Assembly: GCA_009773555.1 (NCBI GenBank)
Contig: WSXZ01000010.1
Span: 4,370 to 68,369 of the forward strand
Reading direction: 5' to 3'
Source: Methylocystaceae bacterium
GTDB lineage: Bacteria > Pseudomonadota > Alphaproteobacteria > Rhizobiales > Beijerinckiaceae
Length of the DNA: 64,000 nt
The notes beneath the pieces were generated by a model. It was not told the origin of the DNA. It saw only the letters and a program-made list of their open reading frames with translations, and did not search any database. The translations under genes were made by a program, and so were the position numbers. Shown here in pieces: positions 1-8,509 of the stretch. Every line of letters starts with the position of its first letter. Positions within the stretch are counted from its first letter, which is position 1.

Positions 1-789
1 AGCATCCGCTGGCGCTGGCGATCGTTCAGGCGGCAGCCGAGCGCGGGCTCGCGCTCAAGGGCGCGACGGATTTCGATTCCCCCGTGGGCAAGGGCGTCAT
101 CGGCCGGGTCGAAGGCGATGCGGTCGCGATCGGCAATCGTCGATATCTCGTGGAGCTCGGCGTCGATGCGACGCCGCTCGATAGCGACGCTGAGCGCCTG
201 CGGGAAGACGGCGCGACAGCGATCTTCGTGGCGATCAACGGAAAGATTGCTGGCGTCATTGCCATTGCCGATCCGATTAAACCGACGACGGAAGCCGCGC
301 TGCAATCGCTGTGCGAAGATGGCGTCGCCGTGGTGATGCTGACCGGCGATAACTGGACTACGGCGCGCGCCGTCGCCAAACGCTTGGGGATCGGCGAGAT
401 CGAAGCTGAGATCCTCCCCGAGGACAAGAGCAAAGTCGTGACCCGCTTGCGTGAGGCGGGTCGAATCGTCGCCATGGCGGGAGACGGCGTGAATGATGCA
501 CCTGCCTTGGCCGCCGCCGATGTTGGCATCGCCATGGGAACCGGAACCGATGTCGCGATCGAAAGCGCGGGGGTGACTTTGCTGAAGGGCGATCTCGGAG
601 GCATCGTGCGTGGCCGACGCCTCTCCGGCTGGCGCGCTCTATCCGATCTTCGGGCTACTCTTATCGCCGACGATCGCCGCCGCGGCGATGGCGCTGTCAT
701 CAGTCAGCGTCGTCGTCAATTCTCTGCGACTGAGGCAAGCGGAGATCCAACCAAAGGCCAAAATTGAGATGCCGCCATATTCGACCTAA
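1..789 (+). pseudogene. copA: Copper P1B-type ATPase (CopA-like), 3' remnant with internal deletion and frameshift
   Basis: The frame is open from the window edge and begins with HPLA, followed by the P-type ATPase catalytic tail: the TGD motif (VMLTGDNWTTA) and the hinge motif GDGVNDAPALAAADVGIAMG. The 5' part lies outside the window. After [10 protein letters not shown] (about 626) the frame is lost, but from 628 a second frame reads [14 protein letters not shown] and then [20 protein letters not shown], which is the last membrane helix of CopA. About 25 codons that should carry the preceding helix are missing, so this looks like a deletion that also changed frame. A functional pump from this copy is unlikely. 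It lies just beyond the last transfer gene of the island and may be degraded metal-resistance cargo. Confidence 0.85.
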
Positions 790-879
790 GCAGAAGGCTA
801 TGGGTTGTCCGGCGCAATGAGCCTGGCCTTGCCGACTTCCGGCGCGTAGCCGAAGGTCTGCAAATGGCGCCAAGCAGAC

Positions 880-1308
880 CTATGGATCAGACGTCTCTGG
901 CCTCCTCGAGGCGATATCCGCCGACACCTCCTTCGCAAAGCTCTGTCCTTTCGCCAGCCGTCGCCCGAGCGCTTCGACAAAACCGTCATATCTTTCTCGC
1001 GCTTTGGCCTGGGCCGCGGCCTGCGCGCCCTCGGGCAATGGCGGGGTCGCCGTAAGCCAGGCGCGGATGTAGAGCGCTTGTGCTTCGTTGCCGATAGCGA
1101 CGTCGCGCTCCAAACGTTCGATCGCGCGCGTCATCTTATCGAGACGGCGCGCGATCGCGGCCTCACGCTGATCGGCCGCGTCGGGGGAGAGGAAAGAAGC
1201 GAGCGCCGCTTCGACGATGGTGGATTTCGAGAGGCCTCTGCGCGCCGCGAGCTCGTCGAGGCGTTTGAGCAGCGCGGCGTCGAAATAACAGTTCAGTCGC
1301 CCCTTCAT
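880..1308 (-). CDS. Ribbon-helix-helix (CopG-like) protein of the conjugative element
   Basis: This 142-residue protein starts with an RHH-type DNA-binding segment (KGRLNCYFDAALLKRLDELA, then RRGLSKSTIVEAALASFL, residues 2-40). A charged helical region and a conserved-looking C-terminal half follow (ALYIRAWLTATPPLPE, then ERYDGFVEALGRRLAKGQSFAKEV). It begins 9 bp after the traG stop codon, so it is probably translated with traG. In Tn4371-like elements a CopG-type gene commonly sits between traG and trbB. It may act as a repressor or an accessory transfer factor. No trb gene follows it in this window. The family assignment is fairly firm and the role is inferred. Confidence 0.8.
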   Translation of the reverse strand: MKGRLNCYFDAALLKRLDELAARRGLSKSTIVEAALASFLSPDAADQREAAIARRLDKMTRAIERLERDVAIGNEAQALYIRAWLTATPPLPEGAQAAAQAKARERYDGFVEALGRRLAKGQSFAKEVSADIASRRPETSDP

Positions 1309-1317
1309 TGGCTGACC

Positions 1318-3321
1318 TCAGAGCTGCAAGCCATCGTCGGGATCGAGAGACGCTTGCCGGGCAACCGAGCACATCCGACCGCTGACGGGTTTGACCTGCA
1401 TGGGTTCGTCGTCCACTTCGTTATCGGCGAAGGTAAACTCCGTGGGAGACGCAGGAATCTCCGGCGTGATGGCCTCATGTTCCGGTAGCGCCGGCTCACG
1501 CCGGATCCCGCTATTGGCGCTGTCAGATTCTTCCTCGTTCTCGGTCGAACCTTGTGCCCCCTTTGCCGGGAATTGAGCGGTGATTGGGAGCAACGACGCC
1601 CAGTCTCCTTGGCGAGGTCGATCCCCGGTGCGCTCAGGCGCCGACGGACGCGGCGGCGAAAGAATGCGCGCGTTAAATCGCGCATCTTCAAAATACCGCG
1701 CCTTGCGCGCACGGATCGGCGGCGCGCCGGAAATGAGCACGATTTCCTCGTCCTGCGGAAGCTGCATCACTTCGCCAGGCGTTAGCAGGGGGCGCGCCGT
1801 CTCCTGCCGCGAGACCATCAGGTGACCGAGCCAGGGCGAAAGACGATGGCCGGCGTAGTTTTTCATCGCGCGCATTTCGGTGGCGGTGCCGAGCGCGTCG
1901 GAAACCCGTTTGGCAGTGCGTTCGTCATTCGTGGCGAAAGCGACACGGACATGGCAATTGTCGAGAATCGCGTTGTTGGCGCCATAGGCTTTTTCGATCT
2001 GATTGAGCGACTGGGCTATGAGAAACGCTTTGAGCCCGTAGCCGGCCATGAAGGCGAGCGCCGACTCGAAGAAATCGAGCCGGCCGAGCGCCGGGAATTC
2101 GTCGAGCATAAGCAGAAGGCGCTGGCGTTTCGATTTTCGGTCGAGGTCTTCGGTGAGCCGACGTCCAATCTGGTTGAGGATGAGCCTGACCAGTGGTTTG
2201 GTCCGGCTGATGTCGGAGGGAGGCACGACGAGATAGAGGGTCGTCGGGGCTTGGTCGGAAACGAGATCATCGATCCGCCAGTCGCAGTGCGACGTGACCT
2301 TGGCGACGACGGGATCGCGATAAAGGCCAAGGAAGGACATGGCGGTCGAAAGGACGCCGGAGCGTTCGTTCTCGCTCTTGTTGAGAAGTTCGCGGGCAGT
2401 AGACGCGATGACCGGATGCGGCCTCTCGCCCAAATGTTTTGTCGTCATCATGGCGGTGAGCGTCGTTTCGATCGGCCGCTCTGGATCCGAGAGGAAGTTG
2501 GCGACGCCGGAAAGGGTTTTGTCTTCCTCGGCGTAGAGGACATGCAGGATCGCCCCGACGAGGAGAGAATGGCTGGTCTTCTCCCAATGATTGCGCCGCT
2601 CGAGGGCGCCCTCCGGGTCGACGAGAATGTCCGCGACATTTTGCACGTCGCGCACTTCTGCGTCGCCGCGCCGGACTTCGAGCAAGGGATTATAGCCGGC
2701 GCTGTCCGGATTGGTCGGATCGAACAGCAGCACCCGGCCGAAGCGCGCCCGCCAACCCGAGGTCAGGGCCCAGTTCTCGCCCTTAATATCGTGGACGATG
2801 GCGGACCCAGACCAGGCGAGAAGGGTCGGCACGACAAGGCCGACGCCCTTGCCGGATCTTGTGGGCGCAAAGCAGAGCACATGCTCCGGGCCGTCATGTC
2901 GCAGATAGCTATGGGCGAACTTCCCGAGCACGACGCCGTCCGGCCCCAGTAAGCCGCCGCGGCGAATGTCGGTCACATCCGCCCAGCGGGCGGAGCCGTA
3001 GGTCGTCGCGTATTTCGCTTCGCGAGCGCGATGGACGGAAAGGCCGATAGCCGTGGCTATGGCGACAAAAGCCCCCGAGGTCGCAATGCCGGCGCCTTCA
3101 AGGAAAATGTCCGGCGCATAGGCGTCGAACTGATACCACCACATGAAGAGGATGGGCGGCGGGTAGATAGGCAGGTTAGGTCCTAAAGAAAGCCAGGGGG
3201 CGCCGAGTTCGGGCTGAAAGCCGAGACGCCACGCCGACCATTGCGTCGCCGCCCAGACGCCGAGGAAGACGATCGACAGGACGATGACGATCTGGCCCCA
3301 GAGAATCTTCGTAGCGTACAT
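1318..3321 (-). CDS. traG: Conjugal transfer coupling protein TraG (VirD4/TraG family)
   Basis: TraG is the type IV coupling protein, an inner-membrane ATPase that brings the relaxase-DNA complex to the mating channel. The 667-residue product starts at the ATG before YATKILWGQ. Two hydrophobic N-terminal segments (about residues 8-26 and 75-95) are followed by the Walker A motif APTRSGKGVG (about 152-160) and the Walker B motif LLLMLDEFPAL (about 402-411). The length is normal for the family. An upstream in-frame extension of 48 residues is arginine-rich and lacks family features, so the shorter start was chosen. The gene lies between the relaxase gene and the RHH gene on the same strand. The acidic C-terminal tail is not conserved in my experience of the family. 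Confidence 0.93.
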   Translation of the reverse strand: MYATKILWGQIVIVLSIVFLGVWAATQWSAWRLGFQPELGAPWLSLGPNLPIYPPPILFMWWYQFDAYAPDIFLEGAGIATSGAFVAIATAIGLSVHRAREAKYATTYGSARWADVTDIRRGGLLGPDGVVLGKFAHSYLRHDGPEHVLCFAPTRSGKGVGLVVPTLLAWSGSAIVHDIKGENWALTSGWRARFGRVLLFDPTNPDSAGYNPLLEVRRGDAEVRDVQNVADILVDPEGALERRNHWEKTSHSLLVGAILHVLYAEEDKTLSGVANFLSDPERPIETTLTAMMTTKHLGERPHPVIASTARELLNKSENERSGVLSTAMSFLGLYRDPVVAKVTSHCDWRIDDLVSDQAPTTLYLVVPPSDISRTKPLVRLILNQIGRRLTEDLDRKSKRQRLLLMLDEFPALGRLDFFESALAFMAGYGLKAFLIAQSLNQIEKAYGANNAILDNCHVRVAFATNDERTAKRVSDALGTATEMRAMKNYAGHRLSPWLGHLMVSRQETARPLLTPGEVMQLPQDEEIVLISGAPPIRARKARYFEDARFNARILSPPRPSAPERTGDRPRQGDWASLLPITAQFPAKGAQGSTENEEESDSANSGIRREPALPEHEAITPEIPASPTEFTFADNEVDDEPMQVKPVSGRMCSVARQASLDPDDGLQL

Positions 3322-3428
3322 GGCGCGAAAGATCGGGACGGCGCGGGGCAAGACGCAAGAGGCGCGTGCGCGGGATCGAAGAATATCGCGGGCTCGCGCG
3401 CAAAGACTGGCGCGGTCCGCGCGGCAGT

Positions 3429-5180
3429 TCAAATCCCGAGACCGCGTTTCCTCCCAAAACTCCAATCGACGCCGCCGCCACCCGACATGACGCCGGAGAT
3501 ATGCTGACCGCGCTTAGGCTCCAGCGACGGCGACCAGGGGACCAGCTGGAAGCCGAGGCCGTCATCGATCATGGCGAAACGGCCTGAGGCCAGTGACAGT
3601 CGTTGCCGGTAGGCGCCGGCCACACTGGCGCCCGCAGTCTTGGGTTGATAGGGGCGTCCCGTCTCGCTGGCGAGTTTTGCGCCGACAGCGTCGAGTTCTC
3701 GTCGCCGCAGCGTCGCAAGAAGGTCGCGCGCAAAGGTCACGCGCTGCCCTTGCCGGCTCGCGAGACCGGCACCGGCAAGATGATCGATCCGGGCGGAAAG
3801 CGCTTCGCGCACCTCCTGGCCAAAGCCTGCATGAGCGAGCGGCGTCTCCATGCGTTCAACAAGTCGTCGATCAAGCCAGGTAGCGCCGTCCGCCTTGATT
3901 TGGTCGGCGAGGGACAAGTCGGATCGCACGGCAAGGGCGATGCGCTCCGCCCCCCTGGCGTCGGCATAGCGTCGCAGTTCGACGACGCCCCCGGGCGCGG
4001 TGTCGCTGGTTGCTTCCACATTCGGGAAGGTCAGATGATGGATGCGGCCATCGACGCCGTCGACGATGGCGTAAGCCTTCTCGGTCAGCTCGTCGGAGAG
4101 GCCGCGCGCGATAAGCCGTCCGACGATTGGCGCGTCCTTAACCTCGTGATGGATTGCGAACGCCGCTGTGCTTCTCTCGATCCGCGCCTCGGTCAAAGCG
4201 CGGTGCATGGTCTTGATGATGTCGCCGCGCAGGCCAAGATCGCGCAATGTGCTCTCGGCCTCCTCGGCGAGCATCCATTGCGCAGGGCCGATGGATGTCG
4301 CGAGTCCGAGCCGGGTCAGCCTTTGTAGGCGTCCTATCTTGAGCGCCTGAACGTCCGGATGGGATTGGTTCGCTACCGGGCGCAGGTCGATGACGCCACT
4401 CTCTTCGGCGCTGGCGGCGACCGCGCGATCGAGCCGCGTCCACCGTTCGGCGTCGACCTCACGGGCGAGATCGTTGTGGATCTGGCGCTCGGATTTTGGT
4501 CCGAGCTCCAGGCTGACGAGATGTTCGGCCCGCGCCCGCATGCCGCTGGAAATGTAATCGCGCGAGATCACGAGATCGTGGCCGTGCTCCACCTTGCCGC
4601 GAACAAGGATGTGGATGTGCGGATTGTCGGTGTTCCAATGGTCGACGGCGACCCAGTCTAGCTTGGTCCCGAGGTCGCGTTCGGCCTCGCGCATGAGATC
4701 GCGGGTGAAGGCGCGTAGGTCTTCTAGTTCGTTCGCGTCTTCCGGGCTGACGATGAACCGAAAATGATGGCGGTCGTCCTTGCAGCGTTCGACGAAGGCG
4801 GCTGGGTCCGCTGTGTCGGCGCCGGCGTCGAACATGCGCGCCTTCTTCTCGTCGCGGGTCACGCCCTCGCGCTGCAGATAGGCGACATGGGTCGCGAGCG
4901 GCGCGGATCGAAAGCCGTGACCCTTGTGACGCACGACGCGGGCCTTGACGATGACGCGCCGCGCGCTCGAAAGGAGCCCACGCTGGGCGGCGATTGCGCG
5001 CCCGCGGCCTCGGCCAAAGTTGGAAGCCCGGGCACGCCCAAGGCGATTTCGCCCGCCGAGTCCCCCAGCCTTGTTTGCCGCCTTCAGGACCTGACCGACG
5101 AAGCTCTTGGGCGCACGCCCGCTCCGACTTTGGCGAATGCAGCCGGGTCGGACGCGCAGATCGTCGCCGCTATCGCTCAC
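3429..5180 (-). CDS. MOBP-type relaxase, VirD2-like with DUF3363 C-terminal region
   Basis: This relaxase would nick the element at oriT and pilot the single strand. The 583-residue protein has a basic N-terminus (residues 40-95), a likely catalytic tyrosine in HVAYLQREG (about Y101) and a three-histidine metal site in NPHIHILVRG (about 186-195), preceded by DDRHHFRFIVSPEDA. The rest matches the long DUF3363 region of these relaxases. The start is GTG, and its GTGA overlaps the stop of the upstream small gene, which supports this start and translational coupling. traG follows after 107 bp. oriT is not identified; candidates are that gap or the region around repA. Confidence 0.9.
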   Translation of the reverse strand: MSDSGDDLRVRPGCIRQSRSGRAPKSFVGQVLKAANKAGGLGGRNRLGRARASNFGRGRGRAIAAQRGLLSSARRVIVKARVVRHKGHGFRSAPLATHVAYLQREGVTRDEKKARMFDAGADTADPAAFVERCKDDRHHFRFIVSPEDANELEDLRAFTRDLMREAERDLGTKLDWVAVDHWNTDNPHIHILVRGKVEHGHDLVISRDYISSGMRARAEHLVSLELGPKSERQIHNDLAREVDAERWTRLDRAVAASAEESGVIDLRPVANQSHPDVQALKIGRLQRLTRLGLATSIGPAQWMLAEEAESTLRDLGLRGDIIKTMHRALTEARIERSTAAFAIHHEVKDAPIVGRLIARGLSDELTEKAYAIVDGVDGRIHHLTFPNVEATSDTAPGGVVELRRYADARGAERIALAVRSDLSLADQIKADGATWLDRRLVERMETPLAHAGFGQEVREALSARIDHLAGAGLASRQGQRVTFARDLLATLRRRELDAVGAKLASETGRPYQPKTAGASVAGAYRQRLSLASGRFAMIDDGLGFQLVPWSPSLEPKRGQHISGVMSGGGGVDWSFGRKRGLGI

Positions 5181-5422
5181 GACGCCTTCGCCTTCGCGCT
5201 AGTGCCATCGAATTTGATGGGATGCCGAGAGATCGCTGCTTTGACGGCGCCTCGCCTATCCGACCGGCACGCGCGAAATACATGCGCAGCAAGGGCTCGC
5301 GCGGCGGCAGTGCCGCGTCTTGTATCTTGCCATAGGTCGGTCGCTTGCGCTCCCTCCGCCACGCACGCGCACAAAGGCGCGAGTTGCTGCGCTAACATGC
5401 GATAGAGCTTGAAAGGGATCAT
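5177..5422 (-). CDS. Small conserved-context hypothetical protein between lytic transglycosylase and relaxase
   Basis: The gene encodes 81 residues (MIPFKLYRMLAQQLAPLCAC at the N-terminus, PIKFDGTSAKAKAS at the C-terminus). The ATG overlaps the upstream lytic transglycosylase stop by four bases, and its TGA overlaps the GTG start of the relaxase gene. This double coupling is strong evidence that it is translated. It has no signal peptide or membrane helix. It is basic and helical with two cysteines near residues 18-20. I do not recognise a named family. The position suggests an accessory factor for relaxase function, but that is inference. Confidence 0.7.
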   Translation of the reverse strand: MIPFKLYRMLAQQLAPLCACVAEGAQATDLWQDTRRGTAAARALAAHVFRACRSDRRGAVKAAISRHPIKFDGTSAKAKAS

Positions 5423-6249
5423 CGAGCGCGACGCGCTACAAAAATTTCGGTAGCCGAACGATGAACCGGGCTCGCATCTGCGAGAGCGTCGTCATTCGAA
5501 AGCGAAATTCGCGCAAATATGTTGTCGTCTCGCTGCGCCGGAAAAAGAGGGTGAGGGACGGCTTCCCCGGTTGTCGTTCCGGCGCTGGTCGCGCTGTTTC
5601 CGGCGATTTGCCGTGCAAAATTCAGTTTGGTTAGAGCGACGAAGGTTGACGGTTTGCTGATGTCGGCGGATGGGGAACTTTGCGTCGCAGCAAGCTCCTC
5701 GAGGCCGAGTTTTGATGCAAGTCCCGCAACGTAATTGATCGTCTCAATCGGCAATGGGCGTCCATGCAAATATTGTTCATAGCGCTGTGGACCGGCGTTA
5801 TAGGCGGCGAGGAATCCGTCTTCGCCGTAACGCTCGAACATCTCGGAAAGATAGGCTGCGCCCGCTGAAAGGTTATCGCCTGGATTGAAGGGATCGGGTC
5901 CAAGAGCATGCTTGAGGCGTAGCTCCTCGTAGGTCGCTGGCATGATCTGCATCAGACCGATTGCGCCTTTTCGGGATACGGCGCATGTGTCGCCATGACT
6001 TTCAGCGCGCATGACTGCCCCAATCCATTGGGGCGGGATATGGAAGCGGCGCGACGCCTCGTCAGTCGCACTGCTGATGGCTTCCGCCGATGCCTGAGTC
6101 GAATTGAGCGCGCATTTGGCGGTTTCGGTAGCATGTGCCTGCGAAAGCAAAATCGCGCCAAACGCTGTCAAAAAACTGAGCATATTCACCGAAAACGCAA
6201 ATCGGCGGCAACGTCCTCTGGTGAGCGTGCGAATTTTCTTAGGCGCCAT
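5419..6249 (-). CDS. Lytic transglycosylase (SLT family) of the transfer region
   Basis: The product is a periplasmic peptidoglycan-cleaving enzyme that opens the wall for the conjugation machinery. The 276 residues include an N-terminal signal/anchor (about 17-40, ending near SQAHA). An SLT domain follows, with the catalytic glutamate in VMRAESHGD (about E83), the motif KGAIGLMQIMPATY, and AGAAYLSEMFERYGEDGFLAAYNAGP further on. The ATG was chosen because a GGAG lies 8 bp upstream. An alternative start 21 bp earlier would overlap the peptidase gene. The C-terminal 80 residues are less conserved. The gene is coupled to the following small gene. Confidence 0.9.
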   Translation of the reverse strand: MAPKKIRTLTRGRCRRFAFSVNMLSFLTAFGAILLSQAHATETAKCALNSTQASAEAISSATDEASRRFHIPPQWIGAVMRAESHGDTCAVSRKGAIGLMQIMPATYEELRLKHALGPDPFNPGDNLSAGAAYLSEMFERYGEDGFLAAYNAGPQRYEQYLHGRPLPIETINYVAGLASKLGLEELAATQSSPSADISKPSTFVALTKLNFARQIAGNSATSAGTTTGEAVPHPLFPAQRDDNIFARISLSNDDALADASPVHRSATEIFVARRAR

Positions 6250-6254
6250 TCGCG

Positions 6255-6755
6255 TCACTCCCACGTCCAAAGCGGGACTGCGCGTCCAATCAACTTTTCC
6301 AAAGGAATGGTCCCGAAGTAGCGTCCGTCGAGCGACGAGGATTCATCCCAGTTGAGAAGAAAGACTTTGCCTGGAGCCACCGAAAGGCAGCCGCTCCAAG
6401 TAGGCAGCGATCGCCCGAGGTGGTCGCGTTCCTGAGCCTCGGCCATATCGATGCCGTCGACCGTCACGGCCCGCCCGTTGCGGCAGATTGATTGCCCTGG
6501 CAATGCCGCAACCCGCTTGATCAGCAGCACGCCATGGGCGAGGTAGCGGCGCTCGACAAGCCAGCTTTTAAGCGCTTCCGGCGGTCGCGCGACGACAAGA
6601 TCGGTGACGGCGAGTTTGCCTATAGGCTGCACGAAATAGAGACCTATGGGGACGCTGGCGGAGGCGTTCCAAACCAGAAGCGGATCGTGCGTCGTCACGA
6701 ATGTTGATGTGACGGCGCAGCTTGCAAGCAGTGTGAGAACGATGGATCTGATCAT
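6255..6755 (-). CDS. traF: Conjugal transfer peptidase TraF, S26 family
   Basis: TraF-type S26 peptidases process or cyclise the pilin of conjugative systems in the inner membrane. The 166-residue protein has a signal/anchor at residues 3-20, the nucleophile in ASASVPIGLYF (Ser34 of the SxPxGxY motif) and the general-base lysine in HGVLLIKRVAALPG (about Lys80). The C-terminus LLNWDESSSLDGRYFGTIP carries the conserved DSRYFG-like box as SLDGRYFG. The ATG overlaps the DUF2840 stop (ATGA), which fixes the start. The pilin (TrbC) that it should process is not in this window. Confidence 0.9.
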   Translation of the reverse strand: MIRSIVLTLLASCAVTSTFVTTHDPLLVWNASASVPIGLYFVQPIGKLAVTDLVVARPPEALKSWLVERRYLAHGVLLIKRVAALPGQSICRNGRAVTVDGIDMAEAQERDHLGRSLPTWSGCLSVAPGKVFLLNWDESSSLDGRYFGTIPLEKLIGRAVPLWTWE

Positions 6756-7219
6756 TTGGCATTGACCCTCGCGCGCCGGAGCCAGGCTTGATGGCGTTCT
6801 CGCGAATAGGGCCGCGCCGGCAGGCCGGCAGCCAATCGATTGTGGATATGCCGCCAATGATCCGGGCAGATATCTTGCGGCGCAAAGCCAAGCGCTTCGA
6901 CGGCGTCGATGGCGCGCAGAACCCGCTGAACATTGTTCCAGCCTACCGCTCGCAGAAGAATTTCAGCGCCGGGTTTGACGGCGGGGACAGTCGAATAGGG
7001 CTCGATCGATTTGCAGGCGCGCAGAATATCGATGCGCGAAACAAGCGTCCCGTAACCGTTCGACGCCCAGCGGACGAATGCGAAAATTGATCCCGGCGCG
7101 AAGTAAGCGACGCGCCGCCGACGGTCGAGCGTGCGTTCGTTCAGAGGCGCGCCGAAGCGAATCCAACGCTCGATCTTGCCTTTGAGAAAATAGAGCTCCA
7201 CTTCGGTGAGCGCGGTCAT
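6752..7219 (-). CDS. DUF2840 domain-containing protein
   Basis: This 155-residue protein begins MTALTEVELYFLKGKIERWI and contains FAPGSIFAFVRWASNGYGT and RAVGWNNVQRVLRAIDAVE. The pattern is that of DUF2840 proteins found next to traF in alphaproteobacterial conjugative elements. Its function is unknown. The start is supported by an ATGA overlap with an upstream open frame whose product I cannot identify, and its own stop overlaps the traF start. It is therefore the first recognisable member of the coupled chain DUF2840-traF-LT-small gene-relaxase. Confidence 0.82.
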   Translation of the reverse strand: MTALTEVELYFLKGKIERWIRFGAPLNERTLDRRRRVAYFAPGSIFAFVRWASNGYGTLVSRIDILRACKSIEPYSTVPAVKPGAEILLRAVGWNNVQRVLRAIDAVEALGFAPQDICPDHWRHIHNRLAAGLPARPYSRERHQAWLRRARVNAK

Positions 7220-7528
7220 GGCGCGCCTCCGCATGGCAAAGAGCTCGCCAAGTAGCTGACGACGTATGGATCGACGATGGAGCGAGTTCGCTCGATGCGC
7301 CGCTTTTGCGCAGGCGCGCGGTCTCGGAGCGTGGCCTTGGGACGCCGACAAATGACGATGAACGCGGATCGACGGCTCTGCCCGTCACCTCTTTCCGGCA
7401 AAGCCTTGCCGCGATCATCCACACGGTGGATTGCGGCGTGGTCCGTTAGAATGAATCCGAAGGATTCAATGTTAGTATAGTTAGGAAGGCCGTGAACGAT
7501 GACATAGCAGGGCGTTAGTGACCATTTT
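7220..7528 (-). other. Spacer where parA is normally expected; no recognisable gene
   Basis: In related elements a ParA-type ATPase gene usually separates repA from the DUF2840 gene. Here a minus-strand frame stays open into the DUF2840 start (ending SSLPCGGAP and overlapping it by ATGA), but it shows no Walker motif or other ParA feature. It may be the last piece of a deleted gene. Nothing else in this stretch can be supported as coding. Confidence 0.45.
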
Positions 7529-7593
7529 GGTCCCCGATAGCACGAGGGTTCGGTCCCTGATGGCACGATAGGGTCGGTCCCCGATAGCACGAG
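7529..7593. repeat. Three iteron-like direct repeats downstream of repA
   Basis: Two identical 18-bp copies of GGTCCCCGATAGCACGAG (7529-7546 and 7576-7593) flank a third with three mismatches (7552-7569). Start-to-start spacing is 23 and 24 bp, roughly two helical turns, as expected for sites bound on one DNA face. They lie immediately past the repA stop codon. The last codons of repA contain TTGTCCACA, one base from a DnaA box. This is consistent with a RepA-dependent origin, by inference. Confidence 0.75.
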
Positions 7594-7598
7594 TGTTT

Positions 7599-8492
7599 TC
7601 ACAGCTTGTCCACAGAGGGGAGGGACGAATCGAGGCGGCGTAAAGCGCGCTCGAGCGGGTCGAGTGGAATCGGCGCGAAGACGAGACGCTCGTCGCCAAG
7701 CGGGTCGTGATGGATGGAGAGCTGATAATTTGGAAGCGGCTGCCGACGGACGATGTCGCGCAGGTCGAACGCAAAATGTTTGAGCGGCGACAGCGCTCCG
7801 GACTTGGCGTGCAGATGCCGGAAATCGAAACTCCAGCCGCCGCCCCGACGGCCGCCATGCTTGCGCACGAGGCGATAGAGCCAACGCTCGAGACCGCCCG
7901 TCAGGGCAAAATATTCCCGATCGATTGTCAGCACCAGGGCTTCATTCAGGATGCTCGCATAGAACCAATCCGGCAGGATCAATTCGACGCCGAGCGGCCG
8001 ACCGTTCGCGTCGGAGGTTTCTTTCCATTCATTGATCCAGGAGAAGCGGTGGCGCCGCCGCTCCGCCGGCTGGCGGATGGATGTCGCGACGCTTGTCGAC
8101 TGCAGCCGGTCGAGCGCCGCCTTCAGCCGTTGATAATCTCGCGCGCTCGTCGTGCGCCCGATGAACGTCAGAATCTCATAAGGAGTCGCCGCCATCAGGC
8201 GCGATGTTTTCAAGCCATTGTCGCGCGCTTGGACGATCTGCGAGGCAGCCCAAATGAGTATGTCGGCATCCCAAATGGTCGCCATGCCGTGCTCAGGCGT
8301 CGCTTCGACTTTGATGACGATCTCTCCCATCCGGAAGTCGATCGGCGTCAGTCGTTTGGATTTGGCGAGGCTAAAAAATGGGTAGGACATCAGGTCCTGA
8401 GCGTCGCGCGGCGCGAGATCGCCGGGGAGCGCGCGAAACAATTCGAGCTGCTCCCATTCGTCGCTGAGGAGACGGCCTGATCGGCGTGCCAC
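7599..8492 (-). CDS. repA: Replication initiator RepA family protein
   Basis: RepA-type initiators bind iterons to start theta replication, and many integrative elements keep one for maintenance after excision. The 297-residue protein contains LLSDEWEQLELFRALPGDLAPRDAQDLM (residues 6-33), then EHGMATIWDADILIWAASQI, a winged-helix-like PYEILTFIGRTTSARDYQRLKAALDRL, and YFALTGGLERWLYRLVRKHGG. A GTG start (VARRSGRLL) was chosen because it lies 17 bp after the preceding stop and matches the usual N-terminus. Longer upstream reading is low-complexity arginine-rich shadow of the neighbouring gene. Iteron-like repeats follow the stop codon. Confidence 0.87.
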   Translation of the reverse strand: MARRSGRLLSDEWEQLELFRALPGDLAPRDAQDLMSYPFFSLAKSKRLTPIDFRMGEIVIKVEATPEHGMATIWDADILIWAASQIVQARDNGLKTSRLMAATPYEILTFIGRTTSARDYQRLKAALDRLQSTSVATSIRQPAERRRHRFSWINEWKETSDANGRPLGVELILPDWFYASILNEALVLTIDREYFALTGGLERWLYRLVRKHGGRRGGGWSFDFRHLHAKSGALSPLKHFAFDLRDIVRRQPLPNYQLSIHHDPLGDERLVFAPIPLDPLERALRRLDSSLPSVDKL

Positions 8493-8509
8493 GGCGCGCG
8501 TCCGAGAAC

